Below are positions 22,582 through 31,480 of a DNA stretch of 64,000 nt, piece after piece. Every line of letters begins with the position of its first letter. The stretch's first letter is position 1. A program made the position numbers and the translations under genes. Source of the DNA: Saccharomycopsis malanga. Its lineage: Eukaryota; Ascomycota; Saccharomycetes; Ascoideales; Saccharomycopsidaceae. Location: assembly GCA_004014935.1 (NCBI GenBank), contig CP025321.1:1426001-1490000 (forward strand), given 5' to 3'. A model generated the notes under the pieces. That model ran no database searches. It was not told where the DNA came from and saw nothing but the letters and a program-made list of their open reading frames with translations.

Positions 22582-24072
22582 ATGGCAAATCGAGCACTTA
22601 GCAATCCGGTGGTTAGCAGTCAGTATTATTCCAATCTCTATGTAAAGTTTGAAAGAAGGCCGGATTTGTTTCCGCAAAATATCCAGAACAAGACAGCGAC
22701 CCTCACGCTCAAGTTGGAAAATTACTATAAAAAAAAGGCGGAAGATGCACGAGATATAAGGAAGACCATCGATGAGTTGGAGCAGACTTTGGAAAGCCAG
22801 GGAGGCTCCAACGAGTTGAAAAACCGGTATAAACAAAAGTTTATCCATAGACAGACGCAGTTTTTGCGGCTCAAGCGGACCAAACTCACGGCAAACGATT
22901 TCCACACGGTTTCAGTGATAGGAAAGGGAGCATTTGGCGAAGTAAAGCTTGTGCAGAAAAAGGACAATGGCAAGGTGTTTGCGATGAAGACGTTGTTGAA
23001 ATCAGAGATGTTCAAACGCAATGAGTTGGCACATATCAAGGCCGAGCGTGATATTCTTGCACAGAGCGATACGCCCTGGGTGGTGGCATTACACTACTCG
23101 TTCCAGGATGTCAGATATTTGTATTTGATCATGGAGTTCTTGCCCGGGGGCGACTTGATGACGCTTTTGATCCGGCTCAACACGTTCACCGAGGACATCA
23201 CCAAGTTCTACATGGCCGAATGTGTGTTGGCGATCGAGGAGGTGCACAAATTGGGATATATCCATAGAGACATCAAGCCCGACAACATCTTGATTGGCAG
23301 CGATGGACATATCAAGTTGTCGGACTTTGGATTGGCCACTGGGTTCCACAAGACGCACGATGCCAACTACTACAAAAAACTATTGGAAAAGGGAATGAAT
23401 CTCAACCAGAACAGCGCCTTCACCAACAAAAACAAGCGAAACACCACCATTGTAGACTCGATCCAGTTGACAATGTCCAACAACGAGCGAATCCAGACCT
23501 GGCGAAAGTCCAGAAGAATGCTAGCGTATTCCACCGTAGGAACGCCAAACTACATTGCTCCCGAGGTCTTCACCAACGAGGGCTACGGCCGCGAGTGTGA
23601 CTGGTGGTCCTTGGGCGCCATTATGTACGAATGTCTTGTGGGCTATCCTCCTTTCTGCTCCGATACCAACCAGGAAACGTATATGAAAATCGTCAACTGG
23701 AGACAGTCTCTCGAGTTCCCCGATGACGTCCATCTCAGTATTGAGTCTGAAGACTTGATAAAACGCTTCTTGTGCGATAACCAACACCGTGTAGGCCTCA
23801 ATGGTGCTGTAGAGATAAAAAACCACCCGTTTTTCAGAGGCGTAGATTGGAATACCATACGACAAATCCAAGCACCGTTCATCCCAAGACTTAACAGCAT
23901 CACCGACACCAGATTCTTCCCAATAGACGAGTTGGAACAGATGCCTGAGTCGCCGTATTTGAGACAAGGCGTCGCAACCTCAAGACTGGACGACGATGGT
24001 TTAGGAGACTTGCCTTTTATTGGCTACACATACTCTAGATTCGACAACTTGAGCAAAAGAAACATTATATAG
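22582..24072 (+). CDS. CBK1: NDR/LATS kinase Cbk1-like
   Basis: 496-aa AGC kinase of the NDR class, which with Mob2 controls polarity, cell separation and Ace2. The N-terminal Mob-binding region is residues 10-105 ([27 protein letters not shown]). The kinase domain has the P-loop GKGAFGEV (about 114), HRDIKPDN (about 228), DFG (about 248), an NDR insert containing [13 protein letters not shown] and [15 protein letters not shown], and APE (about 326). The hydrophobic motif FIGYTYSRF is near 480. Yeast Cbk1 has a Gln-rich N-terminus of over 200 residues that is missing here; the protein starts just before the Mob-binding region. In-frame codons upstream of 22582 contain no ATG. Exactly one CTG codon, in the variable tail. 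Confidence 0.93.
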   Translation: MANRALSNPVVSSQYYSNLYVKFERRPDLFPQNIQNKTATLTLKLENYYKKKAEDARDIRKTIDELEQTLESQGGSNELKNRYKQKFIHRQTQFLRLKRTKLTANDFHTVSVIGKGAFGEVKLVQKKDNGKVFAMKTLLKSEMFKRNELAHIKAERDILAQSDTPWVVALHYSFQDVRYLYLIMEFLPGGDLMTLLIRLNTFTEDITKFYMAECVLAIEEVHKLGYIHRDIKPDNILIGSDGHIKLSDFGLATGFHKTHDANYYKKLLEKGMNLNQNSAFTNKNKRNTTIVDSIQLTMSNNERIQTWRKSRRMLAYSTVGTPNYIAPEVFTNEGYGRECDWWSLGAIMYECLVGYPPFCSDTNQETYMKIVNWRQSLEFPDDVHLSIESEDLIKRFLCDNQHRVGLNGAVEIKNHPFFRGVDWNTIRQIQAPFIPRLNSITDTRFFPIDELEQMPESPYLRQGVATSRLDDDGLGDLPFIGYTYSRFDNLSKRNII

Positions 24073-24158
24073 ACTTTTATTAATTAACCGTTGCAGTTTT
24101 CGTCTTATACTTCTGTCTTTCAATGTAGTGTTTGGAACTTGGTTCCGTGGTTTGTACT

Positions 24159-24242
24159 GAATTCTCGATAAACAGACCAATGTGTAGAATTCTCGATAAA
24201 CTGCTCAGTATGTAGAATTCTCGATAAACTGCTCAGTATGTG
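24159..24242. repeat. 28-bp tandem repeat, three units
   Basis: Units starting GAATTCTCGATAAAC at 24159, 24187 and 24215. The last two are nearly identical (CTGCTCAGTATGT). Lies 90 bp downstream of the CBK1 stop. Confidence 0.9.
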
Positions 24243-24338
24243 GAATCGCTATAATCCGATTCCAAACTAACGTGTTTCAATTTGATAAATATTCAAGTTT
24301 ACGCTTTTAAAAATAAACTCAATTAATAATATCATATA

Positions 24339-24647
24339 GCCACTGGGCCATTTGGCTCAGTGGTCAGAGCTTTCGAAAAAGAGAAAAAAAAAGACCTAAC
24401 TGGAACACAGGTTCGATTCCCAAGACGACACTTTTACTCGCTGCTTTTTACGGCCCTGAAAGTGACTTTACAGCCAAGTGTCTGAATCACTACCTAGACC
24501 AAAGTCTAGTGCAAACTTTCCAACTAATTGGGTGAGATAATCATGATAAACAGTACAGGATTGGGCTTTACCAAGTCCCCTTAGACATGGTGCGTATATA
24601 CGAAACTGATATGTACTGGGCTTGAAATATATGATATTATTATTATA
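24339..24647 (+). mobile_element. family A SINE, long form, full-length reference copy
   Basis: About 309 bp. Head GCCACTGGGCCATTTGGCTC with A box TGGCTCAGTGG, perfect B box GGTTCGATTCC, body (TTTTACTCGCTGCTTTTTAC, GACCTAGACC-like repeat, CAACTAATTGGGTGAG), then GATTGGGCTTTACCAAGTCC, CGTATATACGAAACTGATAT, GTACTGGGCTTGAAATATAT and (ATT)n. Use this copy to search for others. Confidence 0.92.
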
Positions 24648-24743
24648 AAAGTGTCGTCTTGGGAATCGAACCCGTGTTCCTGTTAGCTCTTGTTTTTCTC
24701 TTCTCCGAGAGCACGGACCACTGAGCCAAATGGCCCAGTGGCA
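24648..24743 (-). mobile_element. family A SINE head, inverted
   Basis: Minus-strand head: on the plus strand GTGTCGTCTTGGGAATCGAA, GAGAGCACGGACCACTGAGC, CAAATGGCCCAGTGGC. Both Pol III boxes are intact. It abuts the tail of the plus-strand copy, so the two head regions are inverted relative to each other. Confidence 0.87.
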
Positions 24744-24770
24744 TAGTACATTATCATTACTATTTTTATT

Positions 24771-26035
24771 AACCAATATGAAGCATTATCGATGATATCT
24801 AAAATATTCAACCCATACATAGGTATTGGCTGTAGAGGCTCTTCTACCCCACCCAAGTTGATTTTTAGGCATTGCCCAAGGATTTACCAATAAATGTTAC
24901 AATCAAGGCTTATGGGTTGCCAAAATATACTCTCGAAAAGTAAAGATACTCTGTCTTTTTGATAAAAAAATGCCTATATGCCTTACAATTGCCAGGTGGC
25001 CAAGTTGGTTGGGCCATGCGCCACACAAAATAGTGCAGAATGGTGCAGAATAGTGCAGAAAAAACAAGTGTGGCGTTCCTCACTTGGGGTTTTGGTCCTC
25101 AATTCGCGCTGTTGACGTTTTGGAGTAATCATTAAACGTTTTATTGAATTAAAACTATTCTGTCCAAGTTATTCTAATTTGTAAAAATGTACCCGAATAT
25201 TTTGGAATCTTTTCAATTTTATGGTTTAATATTTGCCAAAAAATATCAGACCATAATATTGATATAACGGGAAATGCTCAACTTCGAGAAAAAGTGGATT
25301 CTTTCAAGTCATACTCTAGAGCCTTTATAGCAGACAAAAACCATACAGAATTATATTGTCATAGTCCGTAATTCCCAAAGTTTTATACCATGTACTTTGT
25401 TATAGGATTTGGTTTCTATAAATCATTTAATAGCGAGAAAATACTATTTTGTCCAAAATAGCACATAATTTGTTAAAATTCGTGTTTCTCACCTCTCTAA
25501 GGGACCTCCTTTATCTCTTAGCCTTATTCCATGGTTTGTTATTGCTTTTAGATTTATTTGTGTTTCCTGTTGCATTTAAATGAGATTTTATTCCAAAGAA
25601 ACGTGTATCTCAAGGACTAAAAAAAGTAGTGTTATTATAGATTCACAGAGGAGCTTAAATTCAATAGCAGTCATTGTATATTTTCTAAATAGCGTAATTC
25701 AATTTCGGCTATACATATAATTTTTTATGGGGCTCAATAAAGCGTAAACTGCTTATCAATAAGCTTTATATCTCGGTTCAAAAACTTTTATTTCTTTCCA
25801 GTTAAAGTTGCAAGTGGCTTAATATTACTTTGGCTTTAATATTTTGTTTTTTTGCCATTCTAGTTTCGCATATGTTTTATTACAGTCTTTTGAAAAGTTG
25901 TATATTGACTGTAAATTGGTGCTAAACTTTGGTTGTTGGTCTGCAAAGCTTATGAATTAAGTTTTAGTTTTTAACAGAACGACATGCTAATTGTGTTAGA
26001 AGAGGTTATTCTTCAAAGCCTAAATTAAGATTGAA
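24771..26035 (+). repeat. family B repeat, longest copy
   Basis: About 1265 bp from AACCAATATGAAGCATTATC to the TTATTCTTCAAAGCCT area. The core at about 24990-25130 has D-arm-like GGCCAAGTTGGTTGGGCC, hairpin GCGCCACAC/GTGTGGCG, CCTCACTTGGGG and TCAATTCGCGCTGTTGACG. The remainder is AT-rich and all frames are closed. Reference copy for this family. Confidence 0.85.
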
Positions 26036-26087
26036 CCAAATAATACAGTTTTTAGATTATGTTTGTTTATACGGATGGCTTATAGTT

Positions 26088-26420
26088 TGTAATATTACGA
26101 TGGAGTTGTGTTAAAGAGAGAATGGGTGAAACAATAGATGACTATATAAAAGGATAGAAGAAGTATAAAAGGAGGAAATAGAGTCTTAAATAGTGTTTAG
26201 AGCAATGAGAAGCCTGAAAGGGTAATCGAATGCTACAGACCACTGTGTACGCTCTTGAAAATAACGAAACAATAGGAAATGATAATGACTCAAGTTCCGA
26301 CTAATAAGTCTAGCCAATGAAAATTAGTAAATCAAAAACGGAGTACAACTAAATATCGAGCAAAATAAAAAAAGGGGTTTTAATGTATCTAATTAATCAA
26401 ACCATAGAGCTAGTTTACGA
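26088..26420 (+). mobile_element. family C repeat, probable old solo LTR
   Basis: Starts TGTAATATTACGATGGAG. Has GATGACTATATAAAAGGATA, AAAGGAGGAAATAGAGTCTT, TCTAGCCAATGAAAATTAG and AATGTATCTAATTAATCAAA. Follows family B directly. Confidence 0.5.
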
Positions 26421-26529
26421 CAAATAATACATAGTTGTACCTTCTTCAAAATGCATGCTAAAACAATATAATAAATGCTTACTTTCTAATTAAGAGACAA
26501 GTTTATGGACTTGTTTGGGTTTTTTCCAC

Positions 26530-26614
26530 CGAGTTTTACCAAGTCCCTCTAGACATAGTACGTATATACAAAATTGATGTGTACTGGGCTTGAATTATAT
26601 GATATTATTATTAG
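26530..26614 (+). repeat. family A SINE 3' fragment
   Basis: Begins GAGTTTTACCAAGTCCCTCT and runs through CGTATATACAAAATTGATGT and GTACTGGGCTTGAATTATAT to (ATT)n. Truncated at its 5' side. Confidence 0.8.
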
Positions 26615-27262
26615 ATTTTGACAAGTTTCTGTTTTGGGATCTTCCCGCAGGTTGCATGCGTAATTGCTGCATGGTGGGTGGACACGCCCATTTTCAACAT
26701 GAATAGCAAGATATATTAACAATTCAGTCTACTATGAGGGTTATTTGAGTTATATAAACACTATATAGTCCTGTAAATCTGCTTCGTATAGTTCCAGTTT
26801 AAAGACAACATACTTTGTAAATAATATGTATCAAGATGCCTAATCAACTATATCATCCATGTTTGACCATAGTAGTGTTTAAAAGTTAAACATGCCAATT
26901 CTGATTAGCTAATACGGATCTGAACTTAAGCAGGAACGAATAATGAAACTAGTGACTTTGTCACGGTTCCCCAACAATACAAGACATGCCACTAGTGGAA
27001 TCAAAAATAAATAGGTTAGAGCTGGCCAGGATATACTGGCACAATTTGAAACCATTTTTATATATTCCGCTTCCAACGAGGAGGTAGTAAAGTATACACA
27101 TGTGATAAATAAATTAGGTCCATACAGGCCTCCCTGGGAAGTACATTGCTGACCAATTGATGAGTAATCAAATGATTCTGGATGATTTATTGTGATTTTT
27201 GGGCAGGAGGCTGTTCAAAAAGCCTTTGGATTATTTTGGAAGTTTCCATTAACAATAAAAAT

Positions 27263-27299
27263 AGTCTTATACAAGGGCCCAGTACATATCAGTTCCGTA
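27263..27299 (-). repeat. family A SINE 3' fragment
   Basis: Plus-strand GGGCCCAGTACATATCAGTT is the minus-strand family A end. Only about 37 bp remain. Confidence 0.6.
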
Positions 27300-27494
27300 A
27301 GTTTCCATTAAAGTTCTTTCAATTAATGCAGGGACAAATGTCTAGCAAACAGTGTATTAATTAAATAGTGCTTCCCTGGAATGAGCAGTAAAGTTTAGAA
27401 TCTGTTATATATCTCTCTATAGGGCCCAAAGAGCTTTATTTTTTTATTTTGCTTTGTTTCTTTATACATTGAATATATACAGGCCTGATACATC

Positions 27495-27914
27495 ATGGAC
27501 GATCTAGTACTTCGCGACTTCTGTCGCCACGTTACACCTCCTAATGATCTTGCACGTCTTCTAGACCAAGTATACCAGACACGTATAACCCCCTACTTTC
27601 ATGCCAGTCAATGTCTTTTTGCTATATACTGCTGCTCCTTGCGTGCTAAGCAAATATTCCTGGACCAATATGTCCCCAAAGATCACAAGCTTCAGCAAAT
27701 TTTTGTCCAGTGTGTCGTTCCTACCCAGAGACTATATACCGATTGCCGCCGCCATCTACATTCTGTTACATATCTTCGCTACCAGAATATGGTGCTCGAA
27801 ATCAAGGCAAAAGCAAATCAGTACGCTAAAGACGTCTTTTTGCTCCACACAAGACTAGGAGGAGTCAATGACTATCTGACCTGTCCTGGCTTCCCGCGTT
27901 TGCTTCAATGCTAA
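27495..27914 (+). CDS. hypothetical protein, 139 aa
   Basis: ATG-initiated ORF with an even amino-acid mix, many Cys (CRHV, CLFAIYCCSLR, CVVPTQRLYTDCRR) and no simple-sequence bias. It contains a Lys/Ala helix-like segment (NMVLEIKAKANQYAKDVFLL). No signal peptide or membrane segment. I do not recognise a family. In a repeat-filled neighbourhood it stands out by balanced codon use, so I think it is a real small gene, perhaps a subunit of a larger complex. Confidence 0.55.
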   Translation: MDDLVLRDFCRHVTPPNDLARLLDQVYQTRITPYFHASQCLFAIYCCSLRAKQIFLDQYVPKDHKLQQIFVQCVVPTQRLYTDCRRHLHSVTYLRYQNMVLEIKAKANQYAKDVFLLHTRLGGVNDYLTCPGFPRLLQC

Positions 27915-28544
27915 CAATAGACATGTTGTGGTACATTTGTTGTTTATTTTTGCTGTATATCTTGCTTCATTCTGTTTATTTAGCTATACCAGTAGAATAC
28001 TATGTGTTATTTTGAGTCACTAAAACGTAAACCTTTTTCATGCTTTCCAATGCTAGATGCACCATTGGCCCCTTGGAAAGTTGTATAATTATCAAATATT
28101 AGTTTATTCTGCCAGAAAAAAGGGAATGATATCTTGTAGTTGACAGCTTGTATAACATGAAAATTTCTACAGCATCTTTGGCCCAGTTGGTTGTGTTACG
28201 AGCACCGGCTCCTACTTTTTCAACAGTGTCATTTGAATGGTTCGATTCTTGAAGAAGACTTTTGAACAATTATACAATAGTATGTTATAATGGAATGATT
28301 TTTTATGTTTAGTAATGTGTGCAAAAGTTTTGTTGAGTAATTCTTCAAAGATTATTTCGTTTTATTTTCCAAGAGAGGCATAATTGGTGTAAAAATAGCA
28401 TTAAAAGCATATCTACATCAGAAGTTTTATAAATCGACTACCATATACTATCCTATCGATAAACTAAAGACAACATATGTTTGCATGCGATAACTTGCTC
28501 TTTTATGTGACGAATTTGCATTGGTTCCACTATATACAAAGACC
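27915..28544. other. intergenic with decayed tRNA-like element
   Basis: At about 28168-28260 a segment has A-box-like TGGCCCAGTTGG and B-box-like GGTTCGATTCT about 60 bp apart. D- and T-arm pairing does not work, so it is not a functional tRNA. The rest is AT-rich without visible features. Confidence 0.5.
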
Positions 28545-30440
28545 CTATGGATGCACCTCCTCGAGATTATAAGTCTGGGGCTTGAACCATTCGGTTCTCA
28601 AAGCAAACCAGGCGTTTTCAGCCAACTGGGCGGCTCTGAGTTCAGACGATGCCTTGCCTTCAATGTAGACCTTTAATTTAGGCTCAGTTCCAGAGCCTCT
28701 GGCGGTGAATCTGACAGTTTCGCCGGTATCTTCGGAAGCAGTTGGTTTCAAGACAGCGGTGATCATGTGGGAAGACGTATCGACAGGCAACAATGGTATG
28801 TTATTGGCAGCGGTGGATTCGTAGCCCAATGTCAAGTCTCTCCAGGAGTCCACTGTGAAGTCATTTCCTATTGCAGCCGGATACAGGAGTCCTTTTGATT
28901 GGTAGCTATTTCTGATGGTTGTGAAGATAGTTTCAGTGATGGACAAGTCTGTGAATTTGTAGTAACCGTTGAATTCTTTGAAATAGCCAAACTTTTTGAA
29001 GCCTTGTTCTAACTTATCGACCAAGGAAACGCCTTGTTTGATTGTGTATTCGTAATACAACTGTAGAAAGACAGTCAAGGCAGCAATGCCGTCCTTGTCG
29101 TGCACATTAGGAAACATGAAGCCAATGGCTTCTTCGTAGCCGAAAGGAACATCGAAACCTTGTTTGGACAAGTCAATTGCTTTGTTGCCAATCCATTTGA
29201 AGCCCGTGAGAGTGTCAGAGTAGTTGAATCCAAGGGTTTGTGCCATTGCCTTGATCATCTGCGACGAGACGGTGGAATTCAACAAGTAGACTTTGGCCAA
29301 GTCTGTGTTTTGCTGGATTTTTTTCTCAATCACATAATAAGCGAATAGAAATCCGATTTCATTCCCAGTGAGCTGGCGAAATGTCGTCTTGGAGGCTCTG
29401 ACGGCAGCAGAAAAACGGTCTGCGTCAGGATCATTCGCTACAATGAGATCCACCTGATGTCTATTTGCAGCAGCAATGGCCAAGTCCAAGGCTCCTTTTT
29501 CCTCGGGGTTGGGAAACTTTACGGTTTTGAAGTCCGGGTCTGGGATTTGCTGGTCTTTTACAATGTAGAAGTTTGTGCCTTCTGCCAAGCCAAACATTTG
29601 CTCAAAAATAGGAGCAGTGAACTCGTATCCGACTCCGTGCACCGGTGTATATACAAATTTCAATTGTTCATAGTGATTGCTTTGGAATCCAGGGTCCAAA
29701 ATCACATTGTCCAACAAGGATGCATAGTACTTTTCGCTCACAGTGTCCTTGACAAATTCGACAGCTTGCCAAGTATCTTTCAAATCATCAAACTTGGCAT
29801 ACAAAGCTCTTACGTTTTCCCAAGGAGAAAGGTTTTGCAAGATGCTGGCAGCAATCCGCGCATCGTTAGGAGGGATGATTTGGCACCCGTTGCTCCAATA
29901 GACTTTGTATCCATTGTCTGCTGCTGGATTGTGGCTAGCGGTGATCATGACACCAGCATTTGCTCGGTAATAATCGACTGCAAACGGCACAAAGGGGGTT
30001 GGAACTAGCTGTGTGTCGTTTGCTACATCTGGAGACTCAAGCAAATACACCTTGAAGCCTGCCACCATAAACACAACCGCACTAAGCCTAGCAAACTCTT
30101 GCGAATGATGCCGATGGTCATGTCCAATCACAATGCTCGGATGTTTCTCAGACAGAACCTTGCAACTCTGCTCAAGAACATATTTTGCTAGACCTTGAGA
30201 CGTCTGAAGAATGGTCACATTGTTAAGTCTATTGAAACCAGCCTCCATTTTCGACCGAAGCCCAGCTGTTCCAAAAGCAATCCTTTTGCCCAATAACTCC
30301 TCAAGAATCAGTGTGTTTTTCTCCTCATAAAGCTTCTTTATCTGCTCCCGTGTGCTTGCATCTTCGTCAATATCAAGCCATTGCTTGACAAGTTGCTCTA
30401 CCGCCATTGTTGGTGCTCGTTGGTGCTTTATACCATTCAT
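28545..30440 (-). CDS. PGM3: phosphoglucomutase/phosphoribomutase Pgm3-like
   Basis: 631-aa alpha-D-phosphohexomutase of the Pgm3/PGM2 subgroup, which interconverts ribose 1- and 5-phosphate and has weak glucose-phosphate activity; cytosolic. Family blocks in order: GKRIAFGTAGLRSKMEAGFN (N-terminus), VIGHDHRHHS, catalytic serine loop TASHNP (about residue 167), NGCQIIPP, metal loop NDPDADRF (about 335), GNEIGFLFAYY, TLTGFKWIGNKA, FGYEEAIGFMFP and phosphate-binding RGSGTEPKLKVY (about 580). Length fits yeast Pgm3 (622 aa). An alternative start is Met12 (MAVEQLVKQW), which aligns better with relatives. Single exon. Confidence 0.95.
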   Translation of the reverse strand: MNGIKHQRAPTMAVEQLVKQWLDIDEDASTREQIKKLYEEKNTLILEELLGKRIAFGTAGLRSKMEAGFNRLNNVTILQTSQGLAKYVLEQSCKVLSEKHPSIVIGHDHRHHSQEFARLSAVVFMVAGFKVYLLESPDVANDTQLVPTPFVPFAVDYYRANAGVMITASHNPAADNGYKVYWSNGCQIIPPNDARIAASILQNLSPWENVRALYAKFDDLKDTWQAVEFVKDTVSEKYYASLLDNVILDPGFQSNHYEQLKFVYTPVHGVGYEFTAPIFEQMFGLAEGTNFYIVKDQQIPDPDFKTVKFPNPEEKGALDLAIAAANRHQVDLIVANDPDADRFSAAVRASKTTFRQLTGNEIGFLFAYYVIEKKIQQNTDLAKVYLLNSTVSSQMIKAMAQTLGFNYSDTLTGFKWIGNKAIDLSKQGFDVPFGYEEAIGFMFPNVHDKDGIAALTVFLQLYYEYTIKQGVSLVDKLEQGFKKFGYFKEFNGYYKFTDLSITETIFTTIRNSYQSKGLLYPAAIGNDFTVDSWRDLTLGYESTAANNIPLLPVDTSSHMITAVLKPTASEDTGETVRFTARGSGTEPKLKVYIEGKASSELRAAQLAENAWFALRTEWFKPQTYNLEEVHP

Positions 30441-31450
30441 TAAACCGCAATGACGATTTTTGCTTCTTATAATGCCAAGGGGGTACCTTGAGCCCCCATA
30501 AATGACTACTACCCAGTGGCTTTTTAATATGGATTATAACAACCATATCCTCTATTGTTGCCACTTTTGTATGTGTTTCAACATGGATTTTGGTAATAAA
30601 TAATAAATTGTACTACCTCATGTAATAATAATATGCCTGGCAAGACTATTCGGATGTAGCAATGTTATAATAACAATAATCTTATATTTCGAGCTGCCAT
30701 TGGGCCATTTGGCTCAGTGGTCAGTGCTCTCAAAGAAGAGAAAAAAGACCTAACAGGAACTCGGGTTCGATTCCTGTTATAAACACTTTTTAGTCGTGGC
30801 TTTTATCATGTTGAACGGAAAGTGCAACTGTCTGAAAGATGGCCTAGAAGAATGTCTAGACATAGCGCGTATATACGAAACTGATATGTACTGGGCTTGA
30901 AATATAAGATTATTATAGATAGACTGATGTATATTGAGCTTCAAATGTATGATTTTTGAACGCTAACTTCCAAATATAAGATGATTATAATACTAATACT
31001 ACGCGAAATACCCCAATACATGAGTAGTGGTACTCTTATAACATGTATTAGTTCGGAAACTTGGTTCATTTACTCAACGAATCGAATGACCAGTTTCCTG
31101 GCATATTGAATATTAAAAGGCGTTTTCCAAGGCATTTTAATCATTTAGAAAGCTTAATAATTGTTTCTAGATAATTTGAAAAGTTAATAGAACCTTTGTT
31201 CGCTCAAATTGCAAATTGTAAAGTATTTTCTTGTAATTAGAAATCTGTTGGTTTGAAAAGTTGCAAGATCATTACATTAGACAAACACATGACACTATTG
31301 TGTATTACAAAACGTTACTATAATTATTTAAACATTGCTATAATTGTTTAAACCAATTGTTTGGTTCAACATTGCTATAATTATTTAAACCAATTGTTTG
31401 ATTCAACATTGCTATAATTATTTAAACCAATTGTTTGATTCAAACTACAA
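30441..31450. other. intergenic PGM3 - MTS1
   Basis: PGM3 upstream sequence, one family A SINE, about 400 bp of AT-rich DNA without features, and the 37-bp repeat array at the 3' end of MTS1. No gene seen. Confidence 0.55.
30693..30917 (+). mobile_element. family A SINE, long form
   Basis: Head CTGCCATTGGGCCATTTGGC with A box, intact B box GGTTCGATTCC, body TCATGTTGAACGG, AAGTGCAACTGTCTG, then GCGTATATACGAAACTGATA and GGGCTTGAAATATAAG. It is inserted directly after a 15-bp minus-strand family A end (AATCTTATATTTCGAG at 30678), so one copy landed in another. Confidence 0.87.
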
Positions 31451-31480
31451 TTATTTAAACCAATTGTTTGGTTCACCATT
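31324..31480. repeat. 37-bp tandem repeat spanning the MTS1 stop codon
   Basis: Units containing TTATTTAAACCAATTGTTTG begin at 31344 (variant), 31381, 31418 and 31451, with a partial unit at 31324. The 31451 unit contains the MTS1 stop codon and last codons (NNWFK), so the 3' UTR is built from copies of the gene's own end. Confidence 0.93.

Larger units (their letters stand above)
24073..27494. other. 3.4-kb repeat block
   Basis: Contains the 28-bp repeat array, two family A copies head to tail in opposite orientation, the longest family B copy, a family C copy and two family A 3' fragments. From 26615 to 27260 I see nothing but AT-rich sequence. No gene recognised. Confidence 0.6.

Noticed and set aside
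24771-26035. Family B as a DNA transposon or MITE
   Set aside because: No terminal inverted repeats and no constant ends or target duplications that I could find by eye.
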